A program made the position numbers and the translations under genes. Under the pieces are notes generated by a model. The model was not told where the DNA came from. It did not search any database and saw only the letters and a list, made by a program, of their open reading frames with translations. DNA of 64,000 bases from Rhizobium sp. CCGE 510. Lineage in GTDB: Bacteria > Pseudomonadota > Alphaproteobacteria > Rhizobiales > Rhizobiaceae. Location: contig NZ_AEYF01000013.1 in NCBI RefSeq assembly GCF_000292525.1, positions 1-64,000 on the forward strand. The letters are read 5' to 3'. Positions 43,421 through 52,793 of this stretch are shown here, one piece after another (within the stretch, counting starts at the first letter, position 1; every line of letters begins with the position of its first letter).

Positions 43421-45352
43421 ATGGCTTTTGTTCTGAAGACCTTCGGGACGTTGCAGCTCGTTGACGGGGATGGGAACGCTGTCGCGTTTCCCGAGAAAGG
43501 GCTGTTGCTTCTCGCGTATTTGTTCACAACCGATCAAGGTTCGGCGGATCGAGCGACCTTGGCTCGCTTTCTTTGGGGCGAGGCCGACAGGGACGTTGCA
43601 CTTTCGACTTTACGCAAGGTGATTTCGCGAATTAAGGCCCGTCAAAACGATCTCGGGGTAAACATCCTCTCCTCTCACGGCAACATGCTCACCCTCGACC
43701 AGGCGTCTCTGTCCTCCGATATGTTGCTGTCCGACAAGGACGAAGAGGTTGAGCCGTTCTCCCGACTGAGACAGCTGGTGAAACTGATGAACCAGCCTTT
43801 TCTGGGGCCGGTTCACAGCCATAGCCGTCATTTTCAGCGGTGGCTTGCCGAACGGGAAAACGACCATATCGAGCGTCTCGCAAATACGTTGAGAACGGCG
43901 TCCCGATTGGCCCAGTCGCGAACGGAATCCGAACTCGTGAAGAAGGCCGCGCTTATCCTGTTTCGGACCGAGCCGAAGGATCCGGAAACGCTGCAATTCC
44001 TCATACGGATCTTCAACGCGGAAGAGGAAGTTGAATCCCTTCGCAGCTATTTCGAGCAGCGGCGCAGTTCAACTTCGAAAGGCATGGCCGCGCGCACCGG
44101 ATCCGATGACGGTGACGCAAAATCTCGCCGTTCGACATCCATGTCGTCGAAGGCGAAACTCGAGGCGGCTCTTCCCCTCGGGCCGGACGATATCCGCATT
44201 GCCATTCCCCGCTTGGTGCTGCTTCCGCCCAGGAACCAATCCGCTCGGCCGCAAGCCGGTTTTCTAGCCGCATCGTTGGTGGAGGATATCACAATCGGAT
44301 TTTGCGTCTTCAACAGCCTGGAGGTCATCGCCCCGTATTCGGCGGTTCAGATCGGTCACCAGGTGGAGACGCAGAAGGCCTTCTTTGAACGACATCGCGT
44401 CAACTATATCCTCGACACGCGGATCAGCAGCAACGGCGATGAAGTGACGCTGTTCGCCCAACTGATCTTTTTCGATCAGAATCAAATTGTTTGGGCCGAA
44501 AGGTTCAGCCTCGATCGTATGGATCTCGCCAGAGACAGGAGAGTTGTTGCCCGACAGATCGCTCTCTCCGTGTCCAGCGAAATCGAGCGCCATGAGGCGT
44601 TGCGCGAAGATCTGAACCCGATCGCTTACCATCGATATCTTGTCGGCAGGCGGCACCTGGCGCGGCTGACACTTCCGAACCTGCGGCGCGCCCGCAAGGA
44701 AATGAAGGCCGCGCTCAGCGAAAGCCCCGATTTCGCCCCGGCGCAGAGTTCTATGGCGCGCACCTACTCCAAGGAATGGTTGCTGACGGCCCGAGGTGAT
44801 ATCGATCTTTTGCAATTGGCGGAGACTTTCGCAAAGCAGGCCACCAAGATGCGTTCGGACTTTGCCGACGGCTATCGCGAACTCGGTGTCGCCAAACTGT
44901 TGCAGGGCGCCTTTGATGAAAGCGCCGAAGCGATGGAGGTGGCGGAAAGCCTTGCACCACACTACGCCGACGTGATTGCCGACTACGCGGACACGTTGGT
45001 TCATTGTTCGCTCCCCGCCATGGCCTTGCGAAAGATCGAGCGGGCAATCGAGCTGAACCCGCTCGGTCCCGATACCTATTTCTGGACTGCTGCGGGGGCA
45101 AACTATGCCCTCGGCGAATTCGAAGCTTCGCTGGACTATATTGGGCAGATGGCCGATCCCAGTTTAGCGGACAGGCTGTCCGCCGCAAGTTGGGCCATGT
45201 TGGGTCATCAGGACAAGGCACGGATCTTCGTACGAAGGTTTCGTGAAGGCAACCCGGACTTCGATGTGGACAAGTGGTTGTCTGCAGTTCCAAGTAAAGA
45301 GCAATGGCATAAAGATCTTTATCGTGAAGGCCTGAAGAAAGCTGGATTTTAA
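43421..45352 (+). CDS. SARP-like winged-helix regulator with TPR repeats
   Basis: A 643-aa regulator. Residues 1-105 look like a SARP/OmpR-type DNA-binding domain: LKTFGTLQLVDGDGNAVAF, GLLLLAYLFTTDQGSADRAT, then LARFLWGEADRDVALSTLRK. After a Ser-rich linker (about 210-245), a TolB-N/cyclase-associated-type segment follows (IPRLVLLPPRNQSARPQAGF … VNYILDTRISSNGDEVTLFA). The C-terminal third is TPR-like helices (ELNPLGPDTYFWTAAGANYA). No receiver domain or membrane segment is present. A 72-aa gene follows 25 bp downstream. Confidence 0.75.
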   Translation: MAFVLKTFGTLQLVDGDGNAVAFPEKGLLLLAYLFTTDQGSADRATLARFLWGEADRDVALSTLRKVISRIKARQNDLGVNILSSHGNMLTLDQASLSSDMLLSDKDEEVEPFSRLRQLVKLMNQPFLGPVHSHSRHFQRWLAERENDHIERLANTLRTASRLAQSRTESELVKKAALILFRTEPKDPETLQFLIRIFNAEEEVESLRSYFEQRRSSTSKGMAARTGSDDGDAKSRRSTSMSSKAKLEAALPLGPDDIRIAIPRLVLLPPRNQSARPQAGFLAASLVEDITIGFCVFNSLEVIAPYSAVQIGHQVETQKAFFERHRVNYILDTRISSNGDEVTLFAQLIFFDQNQIVWAERFSLDRMDLARDRRVVARQIALSVSSEIERHEALREDLNPIAYHRYLVGRRHLARLTLPNLRRARKEMKAALSESPDFAPAQSSMARTYSKEWLLTARGDIDLLQLAETFAKQATKMRSDFADGYRELGVAKLLQGAFDESAEAMEVAESLAPHYADVIADYADTLVHCSLPAMALRKIERAIELNPLGPDTYFWTAAGANYALGEFEASLDYIGQMADPSLADRLSAASWAMLGHQDKARIFVRRFREGNPDFDVDKWLSAVPSKEQWHKDLYREGLKKAGF

Positions 45353-45377
45353 ACATCAATCGTTAGAGGGCAAAAAC

Positions 45378-45596
45378 ATGGCTACAGTTGTTGTTATTAG
45401 TGTTGAAGGTCAAGACGGGCTCTGGGTCGCTGATCTGGACGCCGGCACCGTACTGCCGCTGCCGGCCCCCAAGTCGGGCGGCCTGAAAGTGGTGACCGAT
45501 CTTCGGGCCACCGGCGCGACGGTGACAAAGGGCGTGAATGTGGCCGTCACCGTCAAGTCGGCAGAGGCGGCGTTCTCCGGTCATTATGACGGCTAG
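45378..45596 (+). CDS. Small protein of unknown function (72 aa)
   Basis: Begins MATVVVISVEGQDGLW, with GAGGGC before the ATG, 25 bp after the regulator stop and so probably in its operon. Composition is Val/Gly/Ala-rich, suggesting small beta structure: VADLDAGTVLPLPAPKSGG, ATVTKGVNVAVTVKSAEAAF. No Cys, signal peptide or membrane segment. No family recognised. It could be a partner or product controlled by the SARP-like regulator. Confidence 0.6.
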   Translation: MATVVVISVEGQDGLWVADLDAGTVLPLPAPKSGGLKVVTDLRATGATVTKGVNVAVTVKSAEAAFSGHYDG

Positions 45597-46000
45597 TGGA
45601 TGATCGTGGTGCTATAGCGCGTTTGCGTCAATGGCGTTGAAGACCCTGTAACGCTCTAAATTTTCGCATGATTTTATTCGGAGTCCAACGAAGCATTATG
45701 TGGAAACGCGCGAGACGGCGGCGAGCGGAAATTGACTTGCTCGCCGTCGAGCATCAGACATGCACTGCAGTGATGTGATCATAGTCGTTCTCTGTTCCGA
45801 TCAAGTGTACCGGGTCTCAGCGATAATCTATCGGCTCCTGTCATAGGGGGCGATACCGGTCGCCCCGGACCATTTTCATAATACCGTTTGAATATGCATA
45901 TATCTTGTGGATATAAGCGTGTTGTTGCTTGACAATGGCATTTTCGGTGCAAGGATTGCGCCGCGGCGGTTGAGTAAGTGTTGTCTTCTGGGAGTAGACG
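45597..46000. other. Intergenic stretch, 404 bp
   Basis: The first part (to about 45720) has scraps similar to rhizobial palindromic elements (GTAACGCTC…, CGCATGATTTTATTCGG), too degraded to define arms. No gene or terminator can be supported in the remainder. Confidence 0.35.
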
Positions 46001-46132
46001 ATGGTTTACGATTGGAGTGGGGCCAGGGTTCGGCGTGTCCGGATCTTCAAGGCCAGTGTCGCGCTTGTTCTGGGAACTGCGATGGCTGCAATACCACTGT
46101 TCTTCTGGGCCGTGCAGCTGCGCGATTTCTAA
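46001..46132 (+). CDS. Small single-pass membrane protein (43 aa)
   Basis: ATG 46001 follows GGGAGTAGACG. The product begins MVYDWSGARVRRVRIFKASV and has one membrane segment (ALVLGTAMAAIPLFFWAV, about residues 21-38) after a basic stretch, consistent with an inside N-terminus. No family known to me by name, though similar short proteins with MVYDWSG starts seem familiar from rhizobia. It lies between the 72-aa gene and the convergent VanZ-like gene. Confidence 0.6.
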   Translation: MVYDWSGARVRRVRIFKASVALVLGTAMAAIPLFFWAVQLRDF

Positions 46133-46142
46133 CCTGCTATAA

Positions 46143-46517
46143 TCAGCGTTCTGTGAGAGGAAGCGCATCTGGCGCTTTGGCCCCGCGCCACCTGTTGATT
46201 GCCCAGCCGGCGAGCAGCCCGAGGGCGGCGCCCGTTGCCTTGATGCCGGCATCATGCAGGCGCGGATGGCGCGTCGGCGAAAGGTACTGCAGATATTCGA
46301 TGGCGACGCTACCAGCGATCAGCAGCATGGCCACCAATTTCCACTGTTTCGGATAGGCAAGCGCAAAGGCGAGGCCGACAAGAACATAGGCGCCGGCGCG
46401 GTCGGTATCGACCGTCGTAACGGTTTCCGGCCTCAGCCCGATCGGCGAAACCGTGACGAAGAGGATGAAGGCGAGCAGCAGCCAGGCGAGCGGTTTTGCG
46501 ACGTTGAACGTGATCAT
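46143..46517 (-). CDS. VanZ-like family membrane protein
   Basis: A 124-aa protein with about four membrane segments (PLAWLLLAFILFVTVSPIGL, GAYVLVGLAFALAY, KLVAMLLIAGSVAIEYLQYL, GAALGLLAGWAIN). The conserved EYLQ…R…D pattern (IEYLQYLSPTRHPRLHDAGI) is that of VanZ-like proteins, named after a teicoplanin-resistance gene; the general biochemical role is unknown. Its 3' end is 10 bp from the 43-aa gene, converging. Confidence 0.75.
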   Translation of the reverse strand: MITFNVAKPLAWLLLAFILFVTVSPIGLRPETVTTVDTDRAGAYVLVGLAFALAYPKQWKLVAMLLIAGSVAIEYLQYLSPTRHPRLHDAGIKATGAALGLLAGWAINRWRGAKAPDALPLTER

Positions 46518-46701
46518 GGCTTTATATTAGTGGCTGACGTTTTCATTGACAGTTAAAATCAGTTCATGTGCGGCCAATTTTGCGGTGGGTTTAAGAAAGG
46601 CTTTCGCAAACAGGCTGGCGGCGAACCGCAAATGGCCGAAACGGGCTTTCATTTGCCGGCCGGCCTATGCCATAGCGGCGCTGTAATTGTGAAAATGGAC
46701 C

Positions 46702-47958
46702 ATGCCCGTGACCAGACTTGATGTCGAAAGCGCCGAAGAAGCAATGCGCAGCCTCTTTCCGGCAACGCCGCTGCAGCTCAACGATCATCTATCGGCGCGC
46801 TACGGGGCCGATATCTGGCTGAAGCGCGAGGATCTGTCGCCGGTGCGCTCCTATAAGATCCGCGGCGCTTTCAATTTCTTCCGCAAGGCAATCGGGCAGG
46901 GGGCGGTCGGCAAGACCTTCGTCTGCGCCTCGGCCGGCAATCACGCCCAAGGCTTCGCCTTCGTCTGCCGCCATTTCGGCGTGCCGGGCGTTGTCTTCAT
47001 GCCGGTAACGACACCGCAGCAGAAGATCGACAAGACACGCATGTTCGGCGCCGAATTCATCACCATCCGGCTGTTCGGCGACTTCTTCGACCAGTGCTAT
47101 CAGGCCGCGCGCGACCATGTCGAGGCGGTCGGCGGCGTCATGGTGCCGCCCTTCGACCATGCCGATATCATCGAGGGGCAGGCGACCGTTGCCGCTGAAA
47201 TCATGCAGCAACTGCCTGAAGGAACGGTGCCCGATATGGTCGTCCTGCCGGTCGGCGGCGGCGGCCTTGCGGCCGGCATTACCGGTTATCTCCACGGCAC
47301 CGTGCCGAAATCGGCTTTCGTCTTCACCGAGCCCGCCGGCGCGCCGAGCCTTAAACGCAGCATCGAGGCCGGCAAGCTGACGACGCTTGCCAAGGTCGAT
47401 AACTTCGTCGACGGCGCCGCCGTTGCCCGGATCGGCGACCTGAATTTCGCTGCTCTCTGCAATTTTCCGGCTGAGCAGGTGCACCTGATGCCGGAGAATG
47501 CCATCTGCGTTACCATTCAGGAGATGCTGAATGTCGAGGGCGTCGTGCTGGAGCCGGCCGGCGCCCTGTCGCTGACGGCGATCGCCGCGATGGACCGCGA
47601 CGCGATCCGCGGCAAGACCATCGTCGCCGTCGTCTCCGGCGGCAATTTCGATTTCGAGCGTCTGCCTGACGTGAAGGAAAGAGCCATGCGTTACGCAGGG
47701 CTGAAGAAATACTTCATCCTGCGGCTTGCCCAGCGGCCCGGGGCGCTACGGGATTTCCTCAATCTGCTCGGCCCCGACGACGATATCGCTCGTTTCGAAT
47801 ATCTGAAGAAATCAGCGCGCAATTTCGGCTCGATCCTGATCGGCATCGAAACCAAGGCGCCGGAGAATTTCGCTAGGCTGATCGGAAATTTCGAAGCTGC
47901 CGGCATGGGTTACGAGGATATCACTGAAAACGAGATCCTCGCCAACCTGATCATTTGA
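46702..47958 (+). CDS. ilvA: Threonine dehydratase (threonine ammonia-lyase)
   Basis: A 418-aa PLP enzyme deaminating threonine to 2-oxobutyrate, first step of isoleucine synthesis. The PLP Lys is in SPVRSYKIRGAFNFF. VVLPVGGGGLAAGI is the glycine loop that holds the phosphate. The C-terminal 80 residues (LRLAQRPGALRDFLNLLGPD …) form one ACT-like regulatory domain, as in the shorter IlvA forms, so isoleucine feedback is likely. It is followed 37 bp downstream by hlyU. Confidence 0.9.
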   Translation: MPVTRLDVESAEEAMRSLFPATPLQLNDHLSARYGADIWLKREDLSPVRSYKIRGAFNFFRKAIGQGAVGKTFVCASAGNHAQGFAFVCRHFGVPGVVFMPVTTPQQKIDKTRMFGAEFITIRLFGDFFDQCYQAARDHVEAVGGVMVPPFDHADIIEGQATVAAEIMQQLPEGTVPDMVVLPVGGGGLAAGITGYLHGTVPKSAFVFTEPAGAPSLKRSIEAGKLTTLAKVDNFVDGAAVARIGDLNFAALCNFPAEQVHLMPENAICVTIQEMLNVEGVVLEPAGALSLTAIAAMDRDAIRGKTIVAVVSGGNFDFERLPDVKERAMRYAGLKKYFILRLAQRPGALRDFLNLLGPDDDIARFEYLKKSARNFGSILIGIETKAPENFARLIGNFEAAGMGYEDITENEILANLII

Positions 47959-47995
47959 CTTGGCGACGACGATATCACCGTGCTAAAGGCGGATC

Positions 47996-48322
47996 ATGGC
48001 TTCGTTCATTTCAAATATCTTTTCGATGTTCTCCGGCGGCAGCAAACCCGCCTCGGAGGCGGCAGGCCCTTCCGGCGAGCCGCAGCTTTACAATGATTGC
48101 ACGATCTATGCGGAGCCGCGTAGGGAAGGCAGCCAATATCGCCTTGCCGGCCGCATCGAAAAGAAGGTCGGCGACGAGGTGCTGGTGCGCAATTTCATCC
48201 GCGCCGATCTGTTTACCTCTTCCGACGATGCGCTCGAATGCACAGTGCGCAAGGCTCAGCAGATCATCGATCAGCATGGTTCGTCACTCTTTGGTGACGG
48301 TGAGAAGCTTCGTCAGGTCTGA
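47996..48322 (+). CDS. hlyU: HlyU family protein
   Basis: A 108-aa protein with the HlyU-type domain: YNDCTIYAEPRREGSQYRLA, then GRIEKKVGDEVLVRNFIRAD and ALECTVRKAQQIIDQHG. Called a transcriptional activator after Vibrio hlyU, but the alphaproteobacterial family is a different fold from the ArsR-type Vibrio protein, so regulatory function is uncertain. AAGGCGGATC precedes the ATG. Confidence 0.75.
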   Translation: MASFISNIFSMFSGGSKPASEAAGPSGEPQLYNDCTIYAEPRREGSQYRLAGRIEKKVGDEVLVRNFIRADLFTSSDDALECTVRKAQQIIDQHGSSLFGDGEKLRQV

Positions 48323-48571
48323 AATCAGTATCTGCCGGATCGGCCTGCCGGCCACAATTATTGATGTTTTTCAATCCTGTGACCCCGTTCCTCGGGTAAG
48401 CGCAATCGTGCTCACGCATTCTTAAAGGATTGCGGTCAAAGGTATCGCCTGCAGCATGTGCGGGGCCGCCCTCGTGTTTGACTTTTTCGGACGATCGACC
48501 AATGGATCCGCTGTCGCGATCGCCGCGCCCGCGCTCCGTCGACCGCGCCGGCCTGAAGCCGGAGTGGTGTG

Positions 48572-49840
48572 ATGGGGACGTTCAACCTCGCTCTCTTCGC
48601 CGTTGAAGCCGTCGCCTATTTCTCGCTGATGGTCACGCTTCTACATTTCCGTCATCGGCTCGGTCTTGGCGTCTTCCTGACGGCGCTGGGCGTCATGCAT
48701 TTCATGGAAACCTATCTGGCGGCGGTCTTCTACGTCTCGTTGCCGTTCGGGGATGTGTCGCCGGGTTCGTCGGTCTTCTTCTCCGGCAAGCTGATGATGA
48801 TCCTGATGCTTTACCGGCAGGAGGATGCCGCGACGGTGCGCCAGCCAATCTACGGCCTGTTCCTCGGCAACCTGCTGACCGTCGGCATCGCCTGGGTGCT
48901 GCAACTGCACCTGCCGCTGCAAATGTCGCCCAATCACACGCCGGACGTCGATTTCCTCAAAGAGATGGGCTGGTTGATGGTCTGGGGCACGGCGCTGCTC
49001 TACGTCGATTCACTCGGCATCATCCTGCTTTACGAAAAACTCGGCGATTTCTTCCGCCGGCGCGTCGTACTGCGTTTCCTGATTTCCGGATTTGTGCTGC
49101 TGACCTTCGACCAGATCGGCTTCTTTGCCGCGTTGAATTATTTTCTGGATGTGCCGATCGCTGCATTCTGGGCCGGATGGAAGGCGAAAATGCTGGCCGT
49201 CTGCCTCTATGCGGCGATGTTTGCGATCTACGAATATCGTATTCGCCGGGGCGGAGCGAGCGTGTCGGCACGCTCGATCAGCGACGTGTTCGGCGACCTG
49301 ACATTCCGCGAGCGTTACAACGATCTTCTGGAGCGCACCGGCCGTGATATGCTGACCGGCGTTTACGATCGCACGCGCATGGAGGTTGAAGCACCGCTAA
49401 TGCTGCGCGAGGCACTGAAGCAGGGGCTGTTTGCCACCGTCCTCATTCTCGATGCCGATCACTTTAAGGATGTCAACGACGGCTACGGTCATCTCCAGGG
49501 CGATGAGGTTCTGAAGGCGATCGCCGCCCGATTGGGGACGACGTTGCGCTCGAGCGACCGTGTCTTCCGCTTCGGCGGCGAGGAATTCGTTGCCATCTGC
49601 CCGGGCACCGACCACGAGGAAGGTCTGCTGCTTGCCGAGCGCCTGCGCTGGACGATCGCCACCAGTGTCAAGACGCCGGATGACCGGCCGGTCACGGTCA
49701 GTATCGGCGTTGCGACCGCCGACGAGGACGGTGTCGACTTTACCGCTGTGCTGGCGGCGGCCGATGGCCGGCTTTATGCTGCCAAGAAGAGCGGCCGCAA
49801 CTGCGTCATCGGCCGTTCCGGCATGGTGAAACTCGGTTAA
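48572..49840 (+). CDS. Diguanylate cyclase (GGDEF) with N-terminal membrane domain
   Basis: About 422 aa. ATG 48572 has GGAG seven bases upstream. The N-terminal half has about six hydrophobic segments (FAVEAVAYFSLMVTLLHF, … FLISGFVLLTFDQIGFFAAL). The catalytic domain (about 250-415) has FRFGGEEFVAICPG (GGEEF, active form), preceded by RSSD five residues before it, a complete product-inhibition I-site. It should make c-di-GMP in response to a membrane cue. A PilZ protein, a possible c-di-GMP receptor, is encoded at 56.8 kb. Confidence 0.9.
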   Translation: MGTFNLALFAVEAVAYFSLMVTLLHFRHRLGLGVFLTALGVMHFMETYLAAVFYVSLPFGDVSPGSSVFFSGKLMMILMLYRQEDAATVRQPIYGLFLGNLLTVGIAWVLQLHLPLQMSPNHTPDVDFLKEMGWLMVWGTALLYVDSLGIILLYEKLGDFFRRRVVLRFLISGFVLLTFDQIGFFAALNYFLDVPIAAFWAGWKAKMLAVCLYAAMFAIYEYRIRRGGASVSARSISDVFGDLTFRERYNDLLERTGRDMLTGVYDRTRMEVEAPLMLREALKQGLFATVLILDADHFKDVNDGYGHLQGDEVLKAIAARLGTTLRSSDRVFRFGGEEFVAICPGTDHEEGLLLAERLRWTIATSVKTPDDRPVTVSIGVATADEDGVDFTAVLAAADGRLYAAKKSGRNCVIGRSGMVKLG

Positions 49841-50030
49841 CCCCGTCGCACTGGTCACCGTTGGCTGCGGCAGTGTTTGGGATGTTGCTCATACCGAAAC
49901 ATTATCCAATAGATTTCAGTAAATTCAATGGGTTGCGTTGACGCTAAAAACGGCTTGTTAGCCTAACATAAACGTGATCTGCCTTGCCGCAATGTTCGAA
50001 TGAGCGTTGTTGCGAGGGGCGCGCGAAAAC

Positions 50031-51221
50031 ATGAGTAATTCGGCTGCACGGAAGAAAGTCGATGGCGGCGAGTTTATCGTTTTGTGTATCGGCGGATTTT
50101 TTCTTTCGATCGCCTATGGCGTCACCTTTCTGATCCCGGCGCTGGTCGGTCAGCGCGGTGGGGACGAGGCGCTGGCCGGCCTTGTCATCTCGGCCGCGAC
50201 TGTCAGCACCGTTATTCTCGTCATCTTGTCAGGCCACATCGCGGATGCCATCGGCTCTGCCCGGGCGGTGGCTGTTTCGGGACTGTTTCTTGCGGCATCA
50301 GCGCTGGGATTTGCCATGGTCCCATCGGCCGGGTTGAGCCTGATGATTGTCGGCTTCATTCTCGGCATCGGCTGGGGCACGTTTTATGCGCTTGGACCGA
50401 TTCTGGTCGCGGCGATCGTCGAACCCGAGCATCGGATCAGGTTCTTTGCCTTGCTTTCAGGATCGATGATGTCGGGCATCGGTGCCGGGCCGATCATTGG
50501 CCGTATTGCCACCGGCTGGTCCATGCCGATCGAGACGGCTTTCACCTTTGCGTTCCTGTCCAGTCTCGCCGGTGGCGTGCTTTATTTTTTGCTGCATCGC
50601 CGGCTGACAAATGCCGGCAAGATTCTGCCCCACGTCAACAAGATCTCGTTTGGCGCTGCGCGTGAGGTCATCGGTTCGCGGGCAATCTATTCCATCGTCA
50701 TGGTCGGCATCGGCGGCGCGATCTTCGGTGGGTTGTCCAGCTTTCAGACGAGCTACGCCAAGGCGCACGGATTCGACTACTCTTTGTTTTTCATCGGCTT
50801 CATGTCCGCCGCGATTCTGAGCCGGCTGTTCGTGGCGGGATATGTGGTTAGGAAAGACCCGCTCTATTCGCTTTTGGTCCTGACAAGTATGACGCTGGCA
50901 TCGATCCTGCTCTTCCTGATGCTGACATCAAATCAGTTTGTCTATCTGGGAGGTGCAGCGATGCTGGGGCTGGGCTATGGGCTGACCTATTCCGTCATCA
51001 ACGGCCTCGCGGCAAATGAAGCTCCTGCCGGCCTTATGCCGCAATCGCTTCTGTTATTCTCGCTGGCCTATATCATCGGCGTCTTCGGCTTTCCCCTGAT
51101 TGCCGGCCATCTGATCGTCTCCGCCGGCATCCAGGCCATGCTGTACGTCGTGCTCCTGCTTGCCGTCGTCAACTTGGCAATCGTTCTGTTGCGTATTGCC
51201 CACCGTGCGCGGAATGGCTGA
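50031..51221 (+). CDS. MFS transporter
   Basis: A 396-aa protein with about 12 hydrophobic segments (first: FIVLCIGGFFLSIAYGVTFL). The loop 2-3 motif of the family appears as LSGHIADAIGSARAVAVSG (G-x3-D…G-R/A-R). ATG 50031 (MSNSAARKK) is preferred to ATG 50007 since it starts just before the first membrane helix. The substrate is unknown. It converges with the SDR gene. Confidence 0.82.
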   Translation: MSNSAARKKVDGGEFIVLCIGGFFLSIAYGVTFLIPALVGQRGGDEALAGLVISAATVSTVILVILSGHIADAIGSARAVAVSGLFLAASALGFAMVPSAGLSLMIVGFILGIGWGTFYALGPILVAAIVEPEHRIRFFALLSGSMMSGIGAGPIIGRIATGWSMPIETAFTFAFLSSLAGGVLYFLLHRRLTNAGKILPHVNKISFGAAREVIGSRAIYSIVMVGIGGAIFGGLSSFQTSYAKAHGFDYSLFFIGFMSAAILSRLFVAGYVVRKDPLYSLLVLTSMTLASILLFLMLTSNQFVYLGGAAMLGLGYGLTYSVINGLAANEAPAGLMPQSLLLFSLAYIIGVFGFPLIAGHLIVSAGIQAMLYVVLLLAVVNLAIVLLRIAHRARNG

Positions 51222-51286
51222 GCGAAACTGGTGGCAAGATGCGCGGCTCGGGCAAGTTCGACTTGCCCAGGCCTGTTCGCTTGCGC

Positions 51287-52063
51287 TTAACCGGCGCGGA
51301 AGATCTTGGCGCCGGACGGGGCGCTCGTCATGCCGCCATCAACAGTGATCTCGATGCCGGTGACATTGGCCGCATCATCTGAGGCCAGATAGAGTGCTGC
51401 CTTGGCGATTTCGTCGGCTTCGCTCATGCGGCCAAGCGGGCTCATCCCGCCGATACGGGCTTCCAGCGCCGACATCGCGTCTTCCGTCTGAGCCATCGGC
51501 GACCAGATCGGCGTCTTCGTGCCACCTGGTGTCACCTGGTTGACGCGGATGCCGCGGGGCGCGAGTTCGGAGGCCATGTTACGCGTCAGCGCGCGGACCG
51601 CCGCCTTGGTCGCCGCATAGGCCGACCAGCCGGGCGCGCCGAGCACGGCATGCACCGAACCGTTGAGGATCACCGACGCGCCGTCGCTGAGATGCGGCAG
51701 GGCTGCCTGCACGGTGAAGAAAACCGCCGTGAGATTGGTGCTGATGATCTGATTGAATTGCTCCGGCGATGTCTCGCCGAGCGGCGTCGCGCCGCCGATG
51801 CCGGCATTGGCGAAGACGATGTCGAACTTGCCGACTTTTTCGGCGGCTTCCGCAAAGGCCTTCTCGGTAGCGGCGGCATCGGTGACGTCGACCTTCAGCG
51901 CCAGCACGCCGGCGCCGAGCGCCTTTTCGGCGGCAGCCAGCGTTTCCGGGTTGCGGCCGGTGATCACCACCCTGGCGCCCTCATCGATGAAGACCTTCGC
52001 GGTCGCAAGACCGATACCGCTGTTTCCGCCGGTGATCAGCGCGACCTTATTTCTTAGACGCAT
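51287..52063 (-). CDS. SDR family NAD(P)-dependent oxidoreductase
   Basis: A 258-aa classical short-chain dehydrogenase. The cofactor motif is LITGGNSGIGLATAKVF, the NAG motif is VFANAGIGGATPL, and the catalytic set is LNGSVHAVLGAPGWSAYAAT then K (Ser, Tyr, Lys). R in VVITGRNPE suggests NADP preference. AGAGGAG precedes ATG 52063. It is divergent from a TetR regulator that probably represses it. Confidence 0.9.
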   Translation of the reverse strand: MRLRNKVALITGGNSGIGLATAKVFIDEGARVVITGRNPETLAAAEKALGAGVLALKVDVTDAAATEKAFAEAAEKVGKFDIVFANAGIGGATPLGETSPEQFNQIISTNLTAVFFTVQAALPHLSDGASVILNGSVHAVLGAPGWSAYAATKAAVRALTRNMASELAPRGIRVNQVTPGGTKTPIWSPMAQTEDAMSALEARIGGMSPLGRMSEADEIAKAALYLASDDAANVTGIEITVDGGMTSAPSGAKIFRAG

Positions 52064-52100
52064 GATTCATGCTCCTCTTGGAATTGGCAACGATCTGGAT

Positions 52101-52136
52101 TATGATCGTTATCTATAAGGATTACGACTGTAATCC
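52101..52136. promoter_or_regulatory. Putative TetR operator between SDR and tetR genes
   Basis: GGATTACGACTGTAATCC (52119-52136) is an inverted repeat with 7-bp arms GGATTAC/GTAATCC. A second, weaker half-related stretch (GATTATGATCGTTATC) lies just upstream. Position in the 106-bp divergent gap fits an autorepressor operator. Confidence 0.55.
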
Positions 52137-52169
52137 ATATGAGTCAAGAGGCAGTACCGGGAGATTTCG

Positions 52170-52745
52170 ATGGGTCGTTCGCAGCTGGAAAAACAGAAGA
52201 CGCACGAGAGGATCGTCGAGACCGCGTCGAAGCGGCTGCGCGAGGCGGGGCTCGACGGTATCGGCGTCGCCGACCTGATGAAGGAGGCGGGACTGACCGT
52301 CGGCGGCTTCTACAAGCATTTCGCCTCCCGCGACGATCTCGTCGCCGAGGCGATCCAGTCTGCATTCGATTCATGGGGACGCAAGCTGGAAGCCGAGGGG
52401 GTGAACCCGGCGGAGATGACGGCTGCCGATGTCGCCGATCGTTACGTCAGTGTCCATCACCGCGACAATCCCGGCGACGGTTGCCCCTTTGCGGCGCTGA
52501 CCTCCGATATATCACGCAGCGGCGAGAAGGCGCGGGCGATCGCCACCGACGGGCTCAAGCGCAATTTCGCGTCATTGGCGAACAAGGCTGCGGGTGCGGA
52601 CGAAGGATCAAGGCGGCGCAAGGCGATCATGGCCTTCGCGATGATGGCCGGCGGGGTCGGCCTTGCGAGAGTTTCATCTGATGGGGAACTCTCGGACGAA
52701 ATCCTGGCGACGGTCCGGGATTTTGTCGCCGATATCGATAAATGA
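52170..52745 (+). CDS. TetR/AcrR family regulator
   Basis: A 191-aa repressor. The N-terminal helix-turn-helix covers TKRLREAGLDGIGVADLMKE then AGLTVGGFYKHFASRDDLVA, the highly conserved TetR block. The C-terminal ligand domain includes DNPGDGCPFAALTSDISRSG, resembling the subgroup with a GCPF-type motif that senses small electrophiles or quinones. Divergent from the SDR gene. GGGAG precedes the ATG. Confidence 0.9.
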   Translation: MGRSQLEKQKTHERIVETASKRLREAGLDGIGVADLMKEAGLTVGGFYKHFASRDDLVAEAIQSAFDSWGRKLEAEGVNPAEMTAADVADRYVSVHHRDNPGDGCPFAALTSDISRSGEKARAIATDGLKRNFASLANKAAGADEGSRRRKAIMAFAMMAGGVGLARVSSDGELSDEILATVRDFVADIDK

Positions 52746-52769
52746 AAACGGCCGGCAAGAGCCGGCCGT
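52744..52769 (-). terminator. Rho-independent terminator of azoR
   Basis: A 9-bp stem ACGGCCGGC/GCCGGCCGT (52748-52756 with 52761-52769) and an AAGA/TCTT loop. On the minus strand it runs into TTTT (52747-52744), next to the tetR stop. Confidence 0.65.
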
Positions 52770-52793
52770 CCCATGTAGCGTTTTAGACGCCGA

